The notes under the pieces were generated by a model, which did not search any database, had not been told where the DNA came from, and worked only from the letters and a program-made list of their open reading frames with translations. Below, piece by piece: positions 13,263 to 26,190 of a stretch of DNA of 64,000 nucleotides; positions within the stretch are counted from its first letter, which is position 1, and every line of letters begins with the position of its first letter. The position numbers were made by a program, and so were the translations under genes. The DNA comes from Schistosoma mansoni (taxonomy: Eukaryota; Platyhelminthes; Trematoda; Strigeidida; Schistosomatidae): contig NC_031495.1 of NCBI RefSeq assembly GCF_000237925.1, forward strand, positions 8,099,852 to 8,163,851, given 5' to 3'.

Positions 13263-13779
13263 TGTCTCAAGAAGTAAACTTTCAAGTAATTAATCAGATT
13301 GGTACGAATTCCATTCTGTCTGTTAAGACTCAGGCAATCAAACATTACAGCAGCTCACAGATTATAGGTGTGGTTTTCATAAACTAGTATATATGGGTCT
13401 GTACATAGTTGTTAATTATTCATCACTGCTATTTCGACAACTACATCTTTAGGCAAGTTGAAGTTCAGCGAAATGCTGTGTTTTACTTGAAATGGTACGT
13501 ACAATTAAGCTTCCACTACCAAACATCTGTTATATAGTTATTAAACGTAAAGCAAACTACATTTATTGCATCTAAATGTTCAGATCTGAAGAAGTTAATA
13601 TATTTCAATGGAATTATTTTTACTGTACTACCAGTGTAGTGAACACTGACCATTAAATCGGGAAGCGATCACGAATTTATGTAAGCTTTTCAGATAATAG
13701 TGGATTATAAAATACATAGTGGGGTTAAGTAGGGATTCGGAGTTGATAATGCTCTAAAAATTCCTTTAGCTTGTTATTC

Positions 13780-14180
13780 AGATGTTCTAAGAAATCGGTT
13801 AGCGAAATAGTCACTAACAACTAAAGATTTGTTTAGCGATGGCTCCCAAATGCCATGGTACGGCCGGGAGTGGGGAAAGTCAGTTCTCCCTCTCGAAATG
13901 CTCTCATATGGCCACGCGTATAAAGCCTCTGCCAGGGAAGTCCTACTCATTGCCTTCTCGTGGCGGGGGTGTTGTTTACGAAATTGAGCCCTCACACAAA
14001 TAAAATGAGATTTTTGCAGCGCATATATATATCTGGTGCCCCTTTGTACCAAGATTTATGTGCTTAATTAAATTAAAAAAGCGATGACTCCAAGGGTCAG
14101 CAGGATGTATCCCTTGTGAATGTAGGTGCTCAACATCCAAATGTAACTGTAATTTGTACTGATCCATCAACCTTGTAGTT
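13780..14180 (+). repeat. Unclassified dispersed repeat
   Basis: Contains strings such as GTGGCGGGGGTGTTGTTTAC, CTGGTGCCCCTTTGTACCAA and AGCGATGACTCCAAGGGTCA that I associate, from memory, with a common schistosome repeat. It runs directly into a family B SINE fragment at 14180. The two overlapping minus-strand open frames here are chance. Confidence 0.4.
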
Positions 14181-14545
14181 CATTAAAATCACGAACCGAT
14201 CTAGGTTAGGCAACCGTTGAAAACCTAGAAGCATTTCCAGAGTTCTAGTAAGAAGTTGTGACTGCTAATGCTGAACTTTCAGATATGAGAAAGGTACCTA
14301 CCGAAGACAATGGTATTTGATTGCGAAATATCGTAAATCGACTGAGGTTAGACCTGTACCCTATTGAATCCGGGTTCAGTAGTATAAAGATTAAGGATTC
14401 ACGCGCGAGACTGAAAGCCTTTGGTTTCCTTCTCAAATACGGGGTCGTGGATGTGTACTTTTGAAGAGTCCCGTGATAGAACGAAACTGCCATCCAGTGC
14501 TTGCTTGTTTTCATTAGCTGTCTGTCTTAGATCGGCACATGGTTT
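14180..14545. mobile_element. Family B hammerhead SINE in fold-back arrangement
   Basis: Begins with a minus-oriented 3' fragment (14180-14245: AATCACGAACCGATCTAGGT, then AAAACCTAGAAGCA), followed at once by a plus-oriented copy starting at GTTCTAGTAAGAAG. The plus copy has GAGGTTAGACCTGTACCCTA, a worn A box, and the hammerhead GTGTACTTTTGAAGAGTCCC then GTGATAGAACGAAACTGCC and ATCCAGTGC. The core is recognisable but mutated. Confidence 0.65.
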
Positions 14546-15089
14546 AAATGCAATTCAACTATCTTTACAACCCATACTGACAACTTTCAGCTTTACAAAA
14601 ACTTCAGACCATAATATAACTGAATTTAATAGTCGTCTATCTTCATTTATATCCGTGTGTAGGAAAGCAGGATTCGAAGTTGAAGAAAGTGCCTATTAAG
14701 ACAATAGCGTGGTATACTTCGCCTCTTATAATTGATTTCAGCTTTCAACTTTCTAAGTCCTGATAGTCTCAGAAGAGTATTCCTGCCAGAAAAAGTGCAT
14801 TGTTGTGAATAAATCAGTTCTGAATATTAAAATTAAGTAACTGTCATTTATCATTTGTTTGTTGAAAGAGGCAAGTTTTTAAAAATTGTATGAAGTGAAC
14901 TTGAGTTCTGGCTATCTCACCACTTAGTTTGAATCATGCAAATGCTTATTACACTATTTATGAAAACTCCATAAATTGTTACAAATGAGTAAACATTTGT
15001 ACTTGATTGTCCTCCGATTCACCTGATTTAACTCTGTCTTTCAATAGTTCTCAATATCAACTGTTCTGTGGGTCTGTTTACAGCCATTA

Positions 15090-15205
15090 CATTTGTAAGC
15101 GACTCGTCTCAAGACCTGAAGTCCGTGGGTTCGATTCTTAGGGTAGTCGACAGTGTACACTGCTCGGAAGTCCCACACTTGCATAAAACGGTTTCACATT
15201 ATTTA
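15090..15205 (+). mobile_element. Family B hammerhead SINE, diverged fragment
   Basis: B-box-like GGGTTCGATTCTTAGG, then TGTACACTGCTCGGAAGTCC and a worn hammerhead 3' half (AAAACGGTTTCAC). The ribozyme core is destroyed. Confidence 0.55.
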
Positions 15206-15277
15206 CTGCTCAGTGTTTTTCTGTCTAAAGTTTTGGTCTTATATAAACTACAAATTTCAGGACTATTTTACTTGTTA

Positions 15278-16936
15278 TACCCATGGAAGCACTATTCTCT
15301 GTAAGAGTCTTGTGAAAATACTTTGAGTAAAAATATATTTTGTTTTCCTGTACTGCATTATAAAGTGATACATTATTATTTGTCTACACTTATGGCTTAT
15401 CAAGTTTTTCGATGGGTGAACCCCCTCAACATAGTTGGACACTAACCATGGTATGCAAATGACCTACTAGGCAATTCAGTGAAAAGAGCATTAGGACTCA
15501 TATTTTTCATTTCTTATCATCTCTAATGGTTGAACGACGCTTAGTTATGATGCAAATTATAAACAAACACTTTACAATTCAAATAGAATATACTCCGGAA
15601 TGCGCATGATTGACGTCGTGACGGAGTTATGTTTGGTGCGAATGGTTGATGAATAAAATGCTTAGTAATAAATTCATTCGAGTAATAGACTTTTTGTAGT
15701 ATTTTTATTTAATCCATATAAAATCTGGTACAATCGGGCATCAGAAATAGTAAGCTCTATACAAATAATTGCGTGTAGGCTGGACTAACTAAGAAACAAA
15801 ACAGAGCATGTTGGCTAAGTATAATATGACATTCAATTTATTTCACAGAATCGATGTTAATGATGGAAATGTTATACCGTTGCCAAAGTTCTTAAAATAG
15901 TCAAAATCGTTTTGATTCTTTAGGTAAGCTCTTGATATTAGTTTGAATAAAATTCAATAAAATTCACTAGTGCGAAGATTTAAATCCCATTAATAAAGTA
16001 TATGTTACGTATGCATAACCACCGCCTACCTCTACGAGAGATGCTTGATAGTGCAGTATTAGACTGGAAGAAAACTGATAAGGAGAGCTAGTCAGCAGAA
16101 GCGTAACGAAAAGGTCAATCGTTGGTAATCATATGTCACCTAAAGGACAAGTGCATTTCACTGCCTAAGAAATGAGCCAAGTTCCTAAAGACAGAAGGGT
16201 ATATATATGAATGAGTATTTGTACATTTGATTCGGTAGCTCAATACACTTTCTCACTCTTGTGTTCTCGTTCAAGTAGTCAGTTGGGGGGTTAACGTGTA
16301 GCACATTCAATATCAGTATCAGGTTTTGGAAACTGCCTTTCACAACAAAAACCAGGGGAAGTCGAACACAAACATGACATTAGTTCATCCAGTCACTGAC
16401 TTCTGTTGGTCTGAGTCATATTGGTAAACGCACACTACCTGGTTGGCGTCCACATATTAACTGTGATCAGTAGTTGGAGACTTCGTATGACATGGTTCAG
16501 CATCAGTCACAATTACGTAAATGTATTGACTCTTTATCCTTCTCTAAATCTCGAACTCCAGTACTCTTTCTTCATTACATACTTTTCCAGTCTGTCTTTT
16601 CAGAACATATCTCCAAGGTTTAGTAATTCTTTTTATCATTTCTACTACATTATTACTATCTGTTTTGTTTCTTTCATTTCATCTTGTTCTAATGTGGTAT
16701 GGGGACTTGGTTCGATGTACATTGTCTGTGACAGACTATGTTGATAATATCTAGCTGTTTTTACATTATTAGTTATAAATTTATTACGTTTTTAGTAAAA
16801 CTTTGGCTGAACACGCTGTAATCGCTAAAGTCAATGGAGAATTGTGGGATTTATTACGCCCCTTTGAAAAGAATTCTAGCCTCGAGATTTACAATTTTGA
16901 TCACAAAGATGGTAGGTTGTTTTCTGTTTAATTTTC
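15278..16936. repeat. Palindrome outer arm, right
   Basis: Reverse complement of 2476-4134. It holds the second exon of the ThrRS duplicate. Right of 16936 the sequence is unrelated to the left gene. Confidence 0.93.
16402..16732 (+). repeat. Dispersed schistosome repeat, right-arm copy
   Basis: Partner of 2680-3010 in the opposite orientation with an identical open frame translation. Unclassified repeat within the intron of the duplicated ThrRS piece. Confidence 0.45.
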
Positions 16937-17789
16937 AATTAGTTACTGGATCGTTAGGTGTAATTCTGGCAAGTTTGTTTTTTGGCTGTCATCAAATACT
17001 TTGGTTGGTATGGTTGTATCAGTTGTATTTCATAATCATGCTGTTCTTTTGGCCGTAAAAATTCTATTGTCTAAAGATGAAGTTCTTACGCTTGATCTTA
17101 GTTTGGTAGTCCCCATCTCCCTTTTGTTTGATCGACCGCAAATCAGTTTGTCGTTATTGGGACTTGATATATTACTGAGTGTAAACCAAAATGCTCTGAG
17201 AGTTGGATATATCTTTATCGTCAAACTTTAGACTTCGTACTTTTGAATGTTTGTTGTCCGGTGATTGTTCAATTCGTTGTTATCGTACACAGTTGCATTT
17301 GTTTATGCTGAATGGTACAGATTGTGGTCGCCATATTTTTTTTCCTTTGCATTTAGTTACGGAAAAGCTGAACAAAATTAGCATTGTTAAGTTCTGGTAC
17401 GCCCGTTCAACCACTGCAAGCGTACTTTAAAAATCCGACAGTTGTTAGACGAATGGTGTGACGGGAAGGATTCGCTGTGTAAATCAGTAGGTTAGGTGAT
17501 CTATGTCGAATGATTAGAGGCTTACTCTAGTTAGACGGGACCAAAAGCTGATCAAAAGCTAACTTCGAGGTCACACCTCATGGTCAGCACCTAACGAGTT
17601 TTACCCCTTTTTCGCATCAAGGCAATATTGCTGCTTCGAAGACTGTATAGCACAAGGGACATAGTTACTGAAATATATTAATAAGGATGAGAGCAGAGAA
17701 GATAGTGAAACCACCACCGCATGGGCCAGTCGATGGCATCCGTTCAACTGATGCGTTTTGGTTATCCTTGATATTGACGTAGATCGATG

Positions 17790-17875
17790 ATCTGTTTGGT
17801 ATTCAGTGATCCAACTGCCCGATGATTTGGCTAGGGCTCAGTGACAGTTCACTGGCCCTACAGAGGAAAATCCTT
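17790..17875 (+). repeat. Dispersed repeat, family I, fragment
   Basis: Shares the GGGCTCAGTGA and TTCACTGGCCCTACA block with 8690-8790 (minus) and more loosely with 19880-19940 (plus). Unclassified. Confidence 0.5.
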
Positions 17876-19879
17876 CCAAAGTATCTAGTTGGATAGTGTT
17901 GTTCTTCGTTTGTTTTTTTCCTGATTTTTACTTTGGCTTGTACTCGGACCTCTTGTAACCACTTTTTATGTTCATCAGTCTTCCCTATCTAGGCTTTTGT
18001 AATTTGATTTCGGTCAAAGACTTAAGTTTATTGCTTAATTTTGTTGTCGCATATAGTCGGGCTATTGACAATAAGGCTGTGTTTGATCAAACTCAATGTC
18101 ATGACGTGATTTGGTCAGTGACTGTTGGTCTTTGACCGTCTGCTGGAAAATACAACTCGAATCCTTGCAGATAGAATACTCTTATTGATTCTCAGGTACC
18201 AATTTTTTATTTTATGACCATTCTTTTTGCTGTTTAGCACGTTATCTTGTTCTAGAAAAATGTTTGGCTGTATATAACAGGCTGTACTGTTTATGGTTTC
18301 TGTACTTTTGATAAAAGTCGTTTTCTTTCTGAAATGAGGACCGTTTAGAATGAGCGCGGAATTTGTGTTTTGGCATAATTTACTATGAGTCACTCTAAAA
18401 CGCTTCGCACACTATACAGAGGAATGCACTTTGGCCTAATCAAATAAACGTCGGTTTGTTAGCTCCGAGTTCAAATGAAATCTGCGATTTCGGTCGTTAC
18501 ATGGATTCAAGAACACTACCAGTTTGGAGCATCGGGATCTGCACGAACTCCGTGAGCTAAAATGTTGATCATGATATTCAAATTGACACTAAAAGGGTAA
18601 AACACCACCATGGATACCAGCAAAGAACTGGGAAAACTAGGTCATCACTGCCGCAAGTCTTATGGTTTATTGGTTCTGCCGGCCATAAATAACTTAGTAC
18701 ACGAAAATGAGTCCCTTTGACTTGAGCTTTTGAACATCTATAATGGAGCTTTAAGGACCAACAGAACATGGCTATCACTGGTCTGACTACTTGGAGCCAT
18801 TTGGATATTAAATATGTTAGTCTCATAGCATTATAGCGGACAACGCTACTGTTGCTGCTGCCATTACAATTTGTGAATAGTTTGGCTGTAAATTCTCTCA
18901 ATACTATTCTCCATAGGTCACAACTACAAAAAGGTTTTATCAGAGTTAACATGAAACCTAGTCTTGATACCAGCCACATGTAACGTGCCAATAAGTTGGA
19001 TCTTTAATTGACTGATTTTCTAAAGAGTAGAAATGTGTACATACAAATAAGTATTTATGCATATTCTTCTGTAGCCCAACAGATTTTTTCAAACACTATT
19101 GTCTTTCCGCTCAAGTAGTCAGTTTGGTGGTTAGTGTTTAGCACGTTGTTAATCAGTGTTAGATCCTGGGAACTGTGCACATATTATTATTGGAGATTAC
19201 ATATTACATATAGAACACTCATAGCTTACATCAAAGTTCCACCTCACAGTTAACACGTAACGTGGATTACCCTATCGTGTCATCTACCTACGGTGGCTGC
19301 TTTAACAACTCTAATGAACAAATACGAAGTTACTTATAAAAGCTTTAGGCAGAACCGCTGACACATGAGTATGTCAAAGCTCTGTCAGTCGTTAATCCGC
19401 CTTAGTTATATTTGACCTTCACGATGTTTGATGAACTTGTAGTGATATTTGACCTAATCACAATCCTCAAAGCTGAACATGAGATAACTAGGAAAATAGA
19501 CTTTCCACATGTAACACTAAGAGAAAATCTATAATGGTGAACGTGAGAATGTTCATCCAATTCAATTCATCGGATGGTATGACCCGGCCTTTCAGGCGTA
19601 GTCATTCTTACGTAACATCTCCTTTAATCATATTAAATATATTGTTCTATTTCCAGCTTAAATATGTTCTACATCACATTTTGGTGATTGTTACGATAGG
19701 ACGAAGCAGTGTAGACACTGGTGTAACTTCCATGTAAGATCTTGTAGATTAGGCAATCACATCATGACAATTCTACAATTTTAGGATTAGGTCTATTATT
19801 AGGGCAGTACTTTTAGCGAAGTAGACCACAATTCTACAAACTATTCAACGTTTAGGAGCCTCTCACGCAATGTAGGAAG

Positions 19880-19940
19880 GTTTCAGTTTAATGTCTGATC
19901 TTTCCGGGAATCAGTGAAATTTCACTTGCCCTACAATACT
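19880..19940 (+). repeat. Dispersed repeat, family I, diverged fragment
   Basis: Contains TCAGTGAAATTTCACTTGCC followed by CTACA, similar to the core of the two other family I fragments. Borders are uncertain. Confidence 0.35.
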
Positions 19941-22900
19941 TTTATTTAGCGAAATCCGAAATGGCTTCAAGATAGCCACGTTTATTACACAGCGCGGAGA
20001 ACAGTGGAGCGTATGTCGGCGCAAACATTTTACCATTTAAATATAATGCCCACAGAAAATAAGGAAGTAAACAATTCTAGCTTCTAGGTAAAATGTTTTT
20101 GTCTCAACATCAGGTTATTGGTTGACTACTAACCATTCACTTTTGGCTTCTCTTTAATCATGAGCGTGACACACAGTGAACTATTTATTCAAGCTTGAAG
20201 TTTTAGGTTCATGGTTGAAAATGACTGTTGTATACAGCATAGTTAGGGTATAAGGGTAAACAGGAGAGAGATTCTCAACTAGGATCGTGTGCAGTACACT
20301 AATTGCGAAGTGCAGAACCACCAAGGGTCCTGATCACATCAGAGCCCATTACCAGTGTCTAAAGTCTCATAGAGATTATTGGCCAAACACAAAGAGATGA
20401 TAGATAAAAGAATAGTCCACTACAAATAAAAGGATCCGATATTCAGAATGGATCACGAAAATACAGAAAAACTTGACATTTTTGTTAGTTCCGAATCAAA
20501 GAGATACAGTTAACGACGAGCCTAACTCAAACAGACTCGTAAAAGTCTGCAAAATCAATAACCCTTTTTGTAACTCTTGATAATTGATAAAGAATAATTA
20601 AACAGTCACTTGATGAACGTTAGTGGCAGTAGCTCTGTTATGAGCTCTCCGGTGGTTCCAGGTGGGGCGCTTATTATCATTTCTCACGATGAAACAGTAC
20701 CGAGACCACAAAATTATCTAGTAACTCCTCAAGTTTCTAATGGAACAACAGTCTTGACGTCTGTATATATTTAAAAACGATGTCGTTTGGGTCCTGTGCA
20801 GCCCCCAGAGAAACGTCAAGTGTCCTTTCCTATAAGAAAATTCAAAACACAATGGTTGGGTTGTATACTGTTCAGATGATCAGATCTATAAATATGAGTT
20901 GTATAAAATCACACAAAAGAATAGCATGACAAAACTACATAGTCTTTCGAGTTGTCCAGCAGGATTAACCAATATAAACTACAATACATCGGATTGGTGA
21001 CTTGATAAAAGACAGGAAATTATTCTGCACTTTTAGGATAGGTCGAAATGATCGGTTTGAAGATCAGTAACCAGATCGAGGAAGATGAAGATAGCAGACT
21101 TCGAGGCTGGAGGTCAGGTGAAAGCAAAAACAACATAGTCTGCAAAAGCTGCGTGGTAAGGCAAAACGTCCAAAACACCGAAATTACAATTAGAATAGGC
21201 AATAACAGTTCTTGTTTAAAGCCAAGAAGTCGACGGGACGTGCCAACGAAAATGTCAAAAGGACAACCTTACGTTCAGAGCACAACAACGATTTTTCGTC
21301 ACTGATGATTCATACCAGGAGAGATTTTTATAGGTAAGTATACACAAGTGCAGAAACGTACGAACTCGAAGGTTTAGTTTTTTCTGTCATTAGACCTTAA
21401 AGACTAACTGAGTGGGATTAAGCTACGTATTAACTTCGTCAACGGCTTGCCAAATCACTCTGGGAGGTATTCGCTTACTCATTAACCTAGGTCACCAACT
21501 CTTCATTTGAATGGACGTCACTTATCGACTAGAAAATAATTCAAGATTAACGGCTTAAAAAGTCATTTCACAACATCCACTAGTCCATCACCTGTAATAT
21601 TGCTAGCTGCACTGGTTATTGTCAAATGTTGGTATTACCGTTCAAAAAGTTTGTAAGTAGTCAGCTGGATTAAACCACAATATTTATGTGGGGGATGCGT
21701 AGTCTTCTTACTTCAACTGTCGAATAAAAACCTTATTCATCAGGTCAACAGTAACATGTAGCTCTATTTGAAATCATCATTTGGTCATTTTTTGCAGATA
21801 AAATAGTGTGTTGTTAGTGGGTTGCTTTTTTGAAGGTGAGAATATCTTTACTTTATCTTCGCTCGTACTAATCTAGCCATTGTAATAAGCCAGGAAATGA
21901 AAACCAAAACTCAATATTCTTTCGAACTTGGCTACGAGTATTTAACAGTATGAGCGTTGGAAAGTTTTTTTACGAGGAATGGTTCTGGATAAATGCCGGC
22001 CGGCGCGGATCACCCAAATACTTTCAGAAGGTTAGAGCAACGATCCAAATATCATGGTCTCAAGAAAAATCTTTCCGGCATCATGACCTGGTTACGAAGG
22101 AGGAGAAATGGAACAGCACCCTACATAGTAAGAGTTTTAGTGGATCAAAATATATCAACTGCAAAAATAATGACAAAGTTATCACAAAAGAAAATTACTG
22201 TAATAGTGTACTAAATACAAAATGTGTACGCAAGAAAAATGTACTGATTATTATTCAAATTGTCAAGAACAGGTGTGTTCTAGTTTCTTTCGGTTTTCTA
22301 ACCTACAATTTTAAGTAGTTGGTTATTCCAACTACCACTGCCATAATCCGAGATATGTATCTAGACCAAGCATATAATGAGGATATTACTGTGATCTGCA
22401 AACATTGACAACAAATATATTAGAGTTTGTTATCTATATAGTATCCCCTTTTCAATATTCAGTATGTACTTGATTGCAAACCTTGATGGGCATTTTTCGC
22501 TAACTAGGTAGATGAATGCTGTATATAAGAGCACGACATTCACTCTATTTAGCACTGTACTTAATTTTTTGTCGAGTGATTTGTGATGCGTCACAGCAGA
22601 GTACTCATAAAAGATAAAGTTATACTCCTGGTTAAAATTATGCTACTATATGACACATTCACCCACCTACTGAAAGTAAAATTACTCGAAAACACTATAA
22701 ACTGCACTTTAAAGCTTTATAGGTAGCTCGAAGTAACGTTTTCAGATAATTTATCAACGTTTTGATCTTTAGTAAACTTTTTTGGGCCCCAGTTAGAGCA
22801 TCAAAGCTTTATGTTTCCTGCTTCAAATGAGCAATGATGGTCCAGAGAGTGTCCAATAAAGAGTCACAGAACTAACAAGCCGTTGGGCCTTTACTTTCAG

Positions 22901-23484
22901 AAAGTAAAGACATTACTAACAAAGCTCATAAGCATAGAATCACAAGGACATGAATATAAAACGTAGATTTGCTGAAGTTCACAATTTTCTAAGAAAACGT
23001 CAGAGTTACCATGAAGCTAAAAATGGCTGAGTAGTCACGGGCTGTATGAGTTATTAAAGTCTATTGGTAAGCTAGGATGAATCATGTAATTGTGTAATAG
23101 TACTAGAGACTTCATAACTTAAAACAAGATCTCAGAAAAATTTACGAATGCTTCTTTTATTTGTTTATTTCACATACCTGCGTACCCACTTAGAGACAGT
23201 AGTGACCCACAGTTACTAAGCTCATAAGATTATAAAAGCAAAAAATTATATACCATCTGAAACCATTTCAATCATTGGAGCCTCCGTTTTACGACAGGAA
23301 GATGTAAAATCTATGCATTTTTTTCCGACACATTCTAAGGAAAACCAGATATGGATGAAAGCATACTTATGTGTGAAATAATGTAAGGTCCTACACTTCA
23401 CTCTACAAAGCATGATTCTGAGACGTGTTAAGTCCTATTGAAAAATGGACAGTCGCGCGGTTTGGCGGTACGAACGATTGAGGC

Positions 23485-24215
23485 ATGGCTCCCAAGGCTC
23501 CAGCGAAAAAACAGGAGAAGAGTGATAATCAAGTCAAGAAGACTCAGAGTAGCAAAAATGAACCCAAAAAATCACAAAAACCTTCAAAGTCACTTAAAGC
23601 CCTGAAAGGTGTGAAAGGTGGCAAAGTAGTGAAGGCAGGGAACAAAAGTTAGTTTACTTGTATTTTCTTGTCATGAACTTGTATTATTTCTCGCCTTATA
23701 AATGTCTTTTGTCCGATTACTAATTTATTATCTCTCACATCTTGTTATAAAGAGTCTGCAGCTTCTCTGAAGGCATTGAAAGCACAACGGGCCGTCACAC
23801 TTGGTGCTCACACAAAAGGCAAGAAGAGGGTGATGTATACCACGCGATTTAGGCGACCTAAAACGTACAAACCTCCTCGTTGTCCAAAAGACAGAAGATT
23901 CCTGATCCCCAAAAGGAACAAGTAAGTGTGTCTTGTGGTTTTTATATTTTCAGACTTGATGCCTTTCGTATCATTCAACATCCGGTTACCACCGAAGCTG
24001 CAATGAAGAAAATTGAAGATAACGACACATTAGTGTTCATTGTTGACCGAAGAGCAAACAAACCAGCAATCAAGGCAGCTGTCCAAGAACTTTATAATAT
24101 CAAAGTTGCGAAAGTCAACACGCTTAATTGCCCTAACAATGTTAAAAAAGCATATGTGAAGCTACCTCCTGATTTTGACGCTTTAGATGTTGCAAATAGA
24201 ATCGGTATTATATAA
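23485..24215 (+). CDS. RPL23A: 60S ribosomal protein uL23 (L23a), complete, three exons
   Basis: Large-subunit ribosomal protein at the exit tunnel, a docking site for SRP and chaperones. Exons are 23485-23647, 23753-23921 and 23954-24215. Introns are 105 and 32 bp with GT-AG borders, and the phases join to 197 residues. The N-terminal extension is Lys-rich ([10 protein letters not shown] and [20 protein letters not shown]), as in animal L23a. The core contains [18 protein letters not shown], then [39 protein letters not shown] and the typical ending [16 protein letters not shown]. The length is greater than human (156) because of the extension. The start is the first ATG after a GC-rich leader and fits MAPK-type starts of orthologues. 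The 32-bp second intron is extremely short, which is usual among small 5'-proximal introns of schistosome genes. There is no upstream gene in the same unit. Confidence 0.97.
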
Positions 24216-25629
24216 GTTGTACAAAAAATACATGCCGGTGTCTCGGAATACTTGTGTGATTATAATGTTTTTTGATCAGGTGCATAGTACTTTTCCCGAC
24301 ATTATGGTCGCACCTCCTAACTCAGTAGTAAAAATCACTGGTTTCTGATTTCGTAAATCCACATAGTTTCTTTTCAGATTTGGCTCGAATAATCGATATC
24401 GTGTCTAGTCACAGTTTGCGATGGCACATTTTTCATCTTCACTCAAGTCAGTAGTACTAAGTGCTATTAGAAATCTTGTAAATTGATATTCATCAACGTA
24501 AAGAAAACCATGAAAAGGTGAAACAGCAGTCCAGGGCTACTCTTCGTTTAATGAGGTAGAATATTTCGGTAGTGGAACCTATCTCTCATTTCAAAAACTA
24601 CACTAATTAAGAATCTCTCGAATTGAAAATCAACCTAACAGTATAGTTTTAAGAATTTTGTGATCAGTCAACCTGCTAGGCCATTGCATTTAGACGGAAT
24701 GACGCTAATGATGGTTGGTAAAGCATTCGAATTTGCATTATCAGCCCACGATATGCGTGTGTCATATTTTATTTCAAACTGCTTTAGCTCTGTGTGCGAA
24801 CGTATTTGCACGGTTATTAAGCAAGTGAATTAGATCAGTATAATAGTTACCCAATGAACTCTGAATGTGGTACATTTTTATTCCCTAATTAGATTCCCTT
24901 ATTTCACTGGTCTTCAAACCATAACATTTTATTGGTTGTGTTCATGTATGGTTCACAAATCTGTTCAAATCCAAAAGACGGGTTTTCATTTAGTTTATAG
25001 TCAGTAGTTCAGTTTACTAGAATCACTAGTCTTAGGCGCGTAGGAAAAGTCGGTTCTGTAAGCGTTGACTTTTCTAACTGCTGGGCCTCTGAAGTCGGTT
25101 TGTTTTCTTATGCACACATGAAAATTGTTGTCTGTAGTAACATGAATATCGCTAGTACAACCGATAAACAGACTACATGTTGAAACACTTCTGTCATTAT
25201 ATCTAATGGTTCTCCTCAGGATGTGTCTCACATAATTCTGAAGGGGCTTGTGAATTTGGTTGACATCCACATAACGAAATAGTCCTGTAGTACACTAAAT
25301 GTATTCAAGGATTGTATCAGCAGTTTTACTTCCAAACTTCATCCTTAAGACAATAAATATATTCCTAGTGATTGTGGTAGTGCATGACTGCAAACACCGA
25401 CCAAGGTTCTGTTAGTTGTTAGTCAGCTACAACGTAGGACCAAGCGTATATATGCATCAGTTCGAGTTGCCACACCTCGTTAGCACAACAAAATGAACAC
25501 CGAATTCATAGAAGTAGTTACTTCAATGGTAGTAATATATAAAAGAAAGGTTGCAAATAAGGATATAATACAGGAAGGAAGAATTAGTTCGTAGAAAGAA
25601 AGGTATAAAGTAATTCTAACCTCATGCTC
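24216..25629. other. Intergenic, nothing recognised
   Basis: AT-rich sequence downstream of RPL23A. No clear AATAAA signal was seen just after the stop and no gene is supported. The minus-strand open frame 25001-25270 has no recognisable features. Confidence 0.6.
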
Positions 25630-25900
25630 TAAGGGAAGACAAAAAGTGTATACGCCTACACCATTGTGATCGATTCCGTGTCATGTCACTCAGACTCCAA
25701 CCATTGGTTACGATAGTCGCATGGACCCCAACCAAGTAGTCTGCATCTAAAAATCTCCCGGACCACAAGTTAGTGGCTTCATAGACTGATGCCACGTTTT
25801 GGTTTGGACACCTCTAACTCTCTTCCAACCATTCCCAACACTAGTCAGCATTGCTAAGGCGAATGCTAGTGAGATTTTTCGTGATATTTTTGAAATCTCA
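25630..25900 (-). repeat. Dispersed schistosome repeat
   Basis: On the minus strand it contains TTGGGGTCCATGCGACTATC, GTAACCAATGGTTGGAGTCT and GAGTGACATGACACGGAATC. I recall this block as a recurrent schistosome repeat. It is similar in layout to 16402-16732. Unclassified. Confidence 0.45.
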
Positions 25901-26190
25901 CTGAGTTCATTCAAGTGTAATACTGTAGTGTAATTTGTTCTCGGTTTTCGTTTAGTGTATTTCTGTTTTTGCTCCCGACTTAATTGACTTTTAGTTATGT
26001 ATTCCATTAAAGGAAAAACTTCGTTAAGTTACTTATATCTACAGGTTAGTAAATCGTCTTTGTGTGTAATTATAGCTAGGGTGAAAGAAATGACATTAAT
26101 TTGTTGAACAGATTAAAGCTAGTGGTTTCAAGAGATCATTCCTGTCTTTAACATTACAATCTATATTTTGACAGTAGCGAAACAAAATCT

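Larger units (their letters stand above)
13263..15277. other. Right-arm-specific intron segment rich in repeats
   Basis: 2015 bp present only in the right arm between its inner and outer parts. It holds an unclassified repeat (13780-14180), a family B fold-back SINE (14180-14545) and another family B relic (15090-15205). No coding sequence is supported. Confidence 0.8.
12893..16911 (+). pseudogene. Inverted partial duplicate of the ThrRS gene (two exons)
   Basis: Exons 12893-13122 and 16796-16911 repeat the first two visible exons of the minus-strand ThrRS gene with the same splice sites and reading frame, covering the linker and TGS domain. Similarity to the other copy ends at about 16936, only 25 bp after the second exon's donor. 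No third exon (editing domain) is found before RPL23A at 23485, so this copy cannot make a synthetase unless it splices to something unseen. The exons are intact, which means the duplication is recent, is kept alike by gene conversion, or is an assembly product. The intron between the exons is about 3.67 kb. It contains SINE insertions that are absent from the sequenced part of the left copy. Calling it a pseudogene is inference from the missing downstream exons. Confidence 0.8.
16937..23484. other. Gene-free interval between palindrome and RPL23A
   Basis: 6.5 kb with no convincing exon. The open frames (for example 18578-18991 minus and 21950-22318 plus) match no family I recognise and are not framed by splice sites. 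Family I repeat fragments lie near 17790 and 19880. No ThrRS exon follows the truncated duplicate. Confidence 0.6.

Noticed and set aside
18578-18991. 137-codon minus-strand open frame
   Set aside because: Composition is Cys/Leu-rich chance sequence, with no domain, no splice context and no repeat in other copies.
21950-22318. 122-codon plus-strand open frame
   Set aside because: The overlapping frame 21993-22214 is equally open, no family is recognised and there are no splice signals. Treated as chance or repeat.
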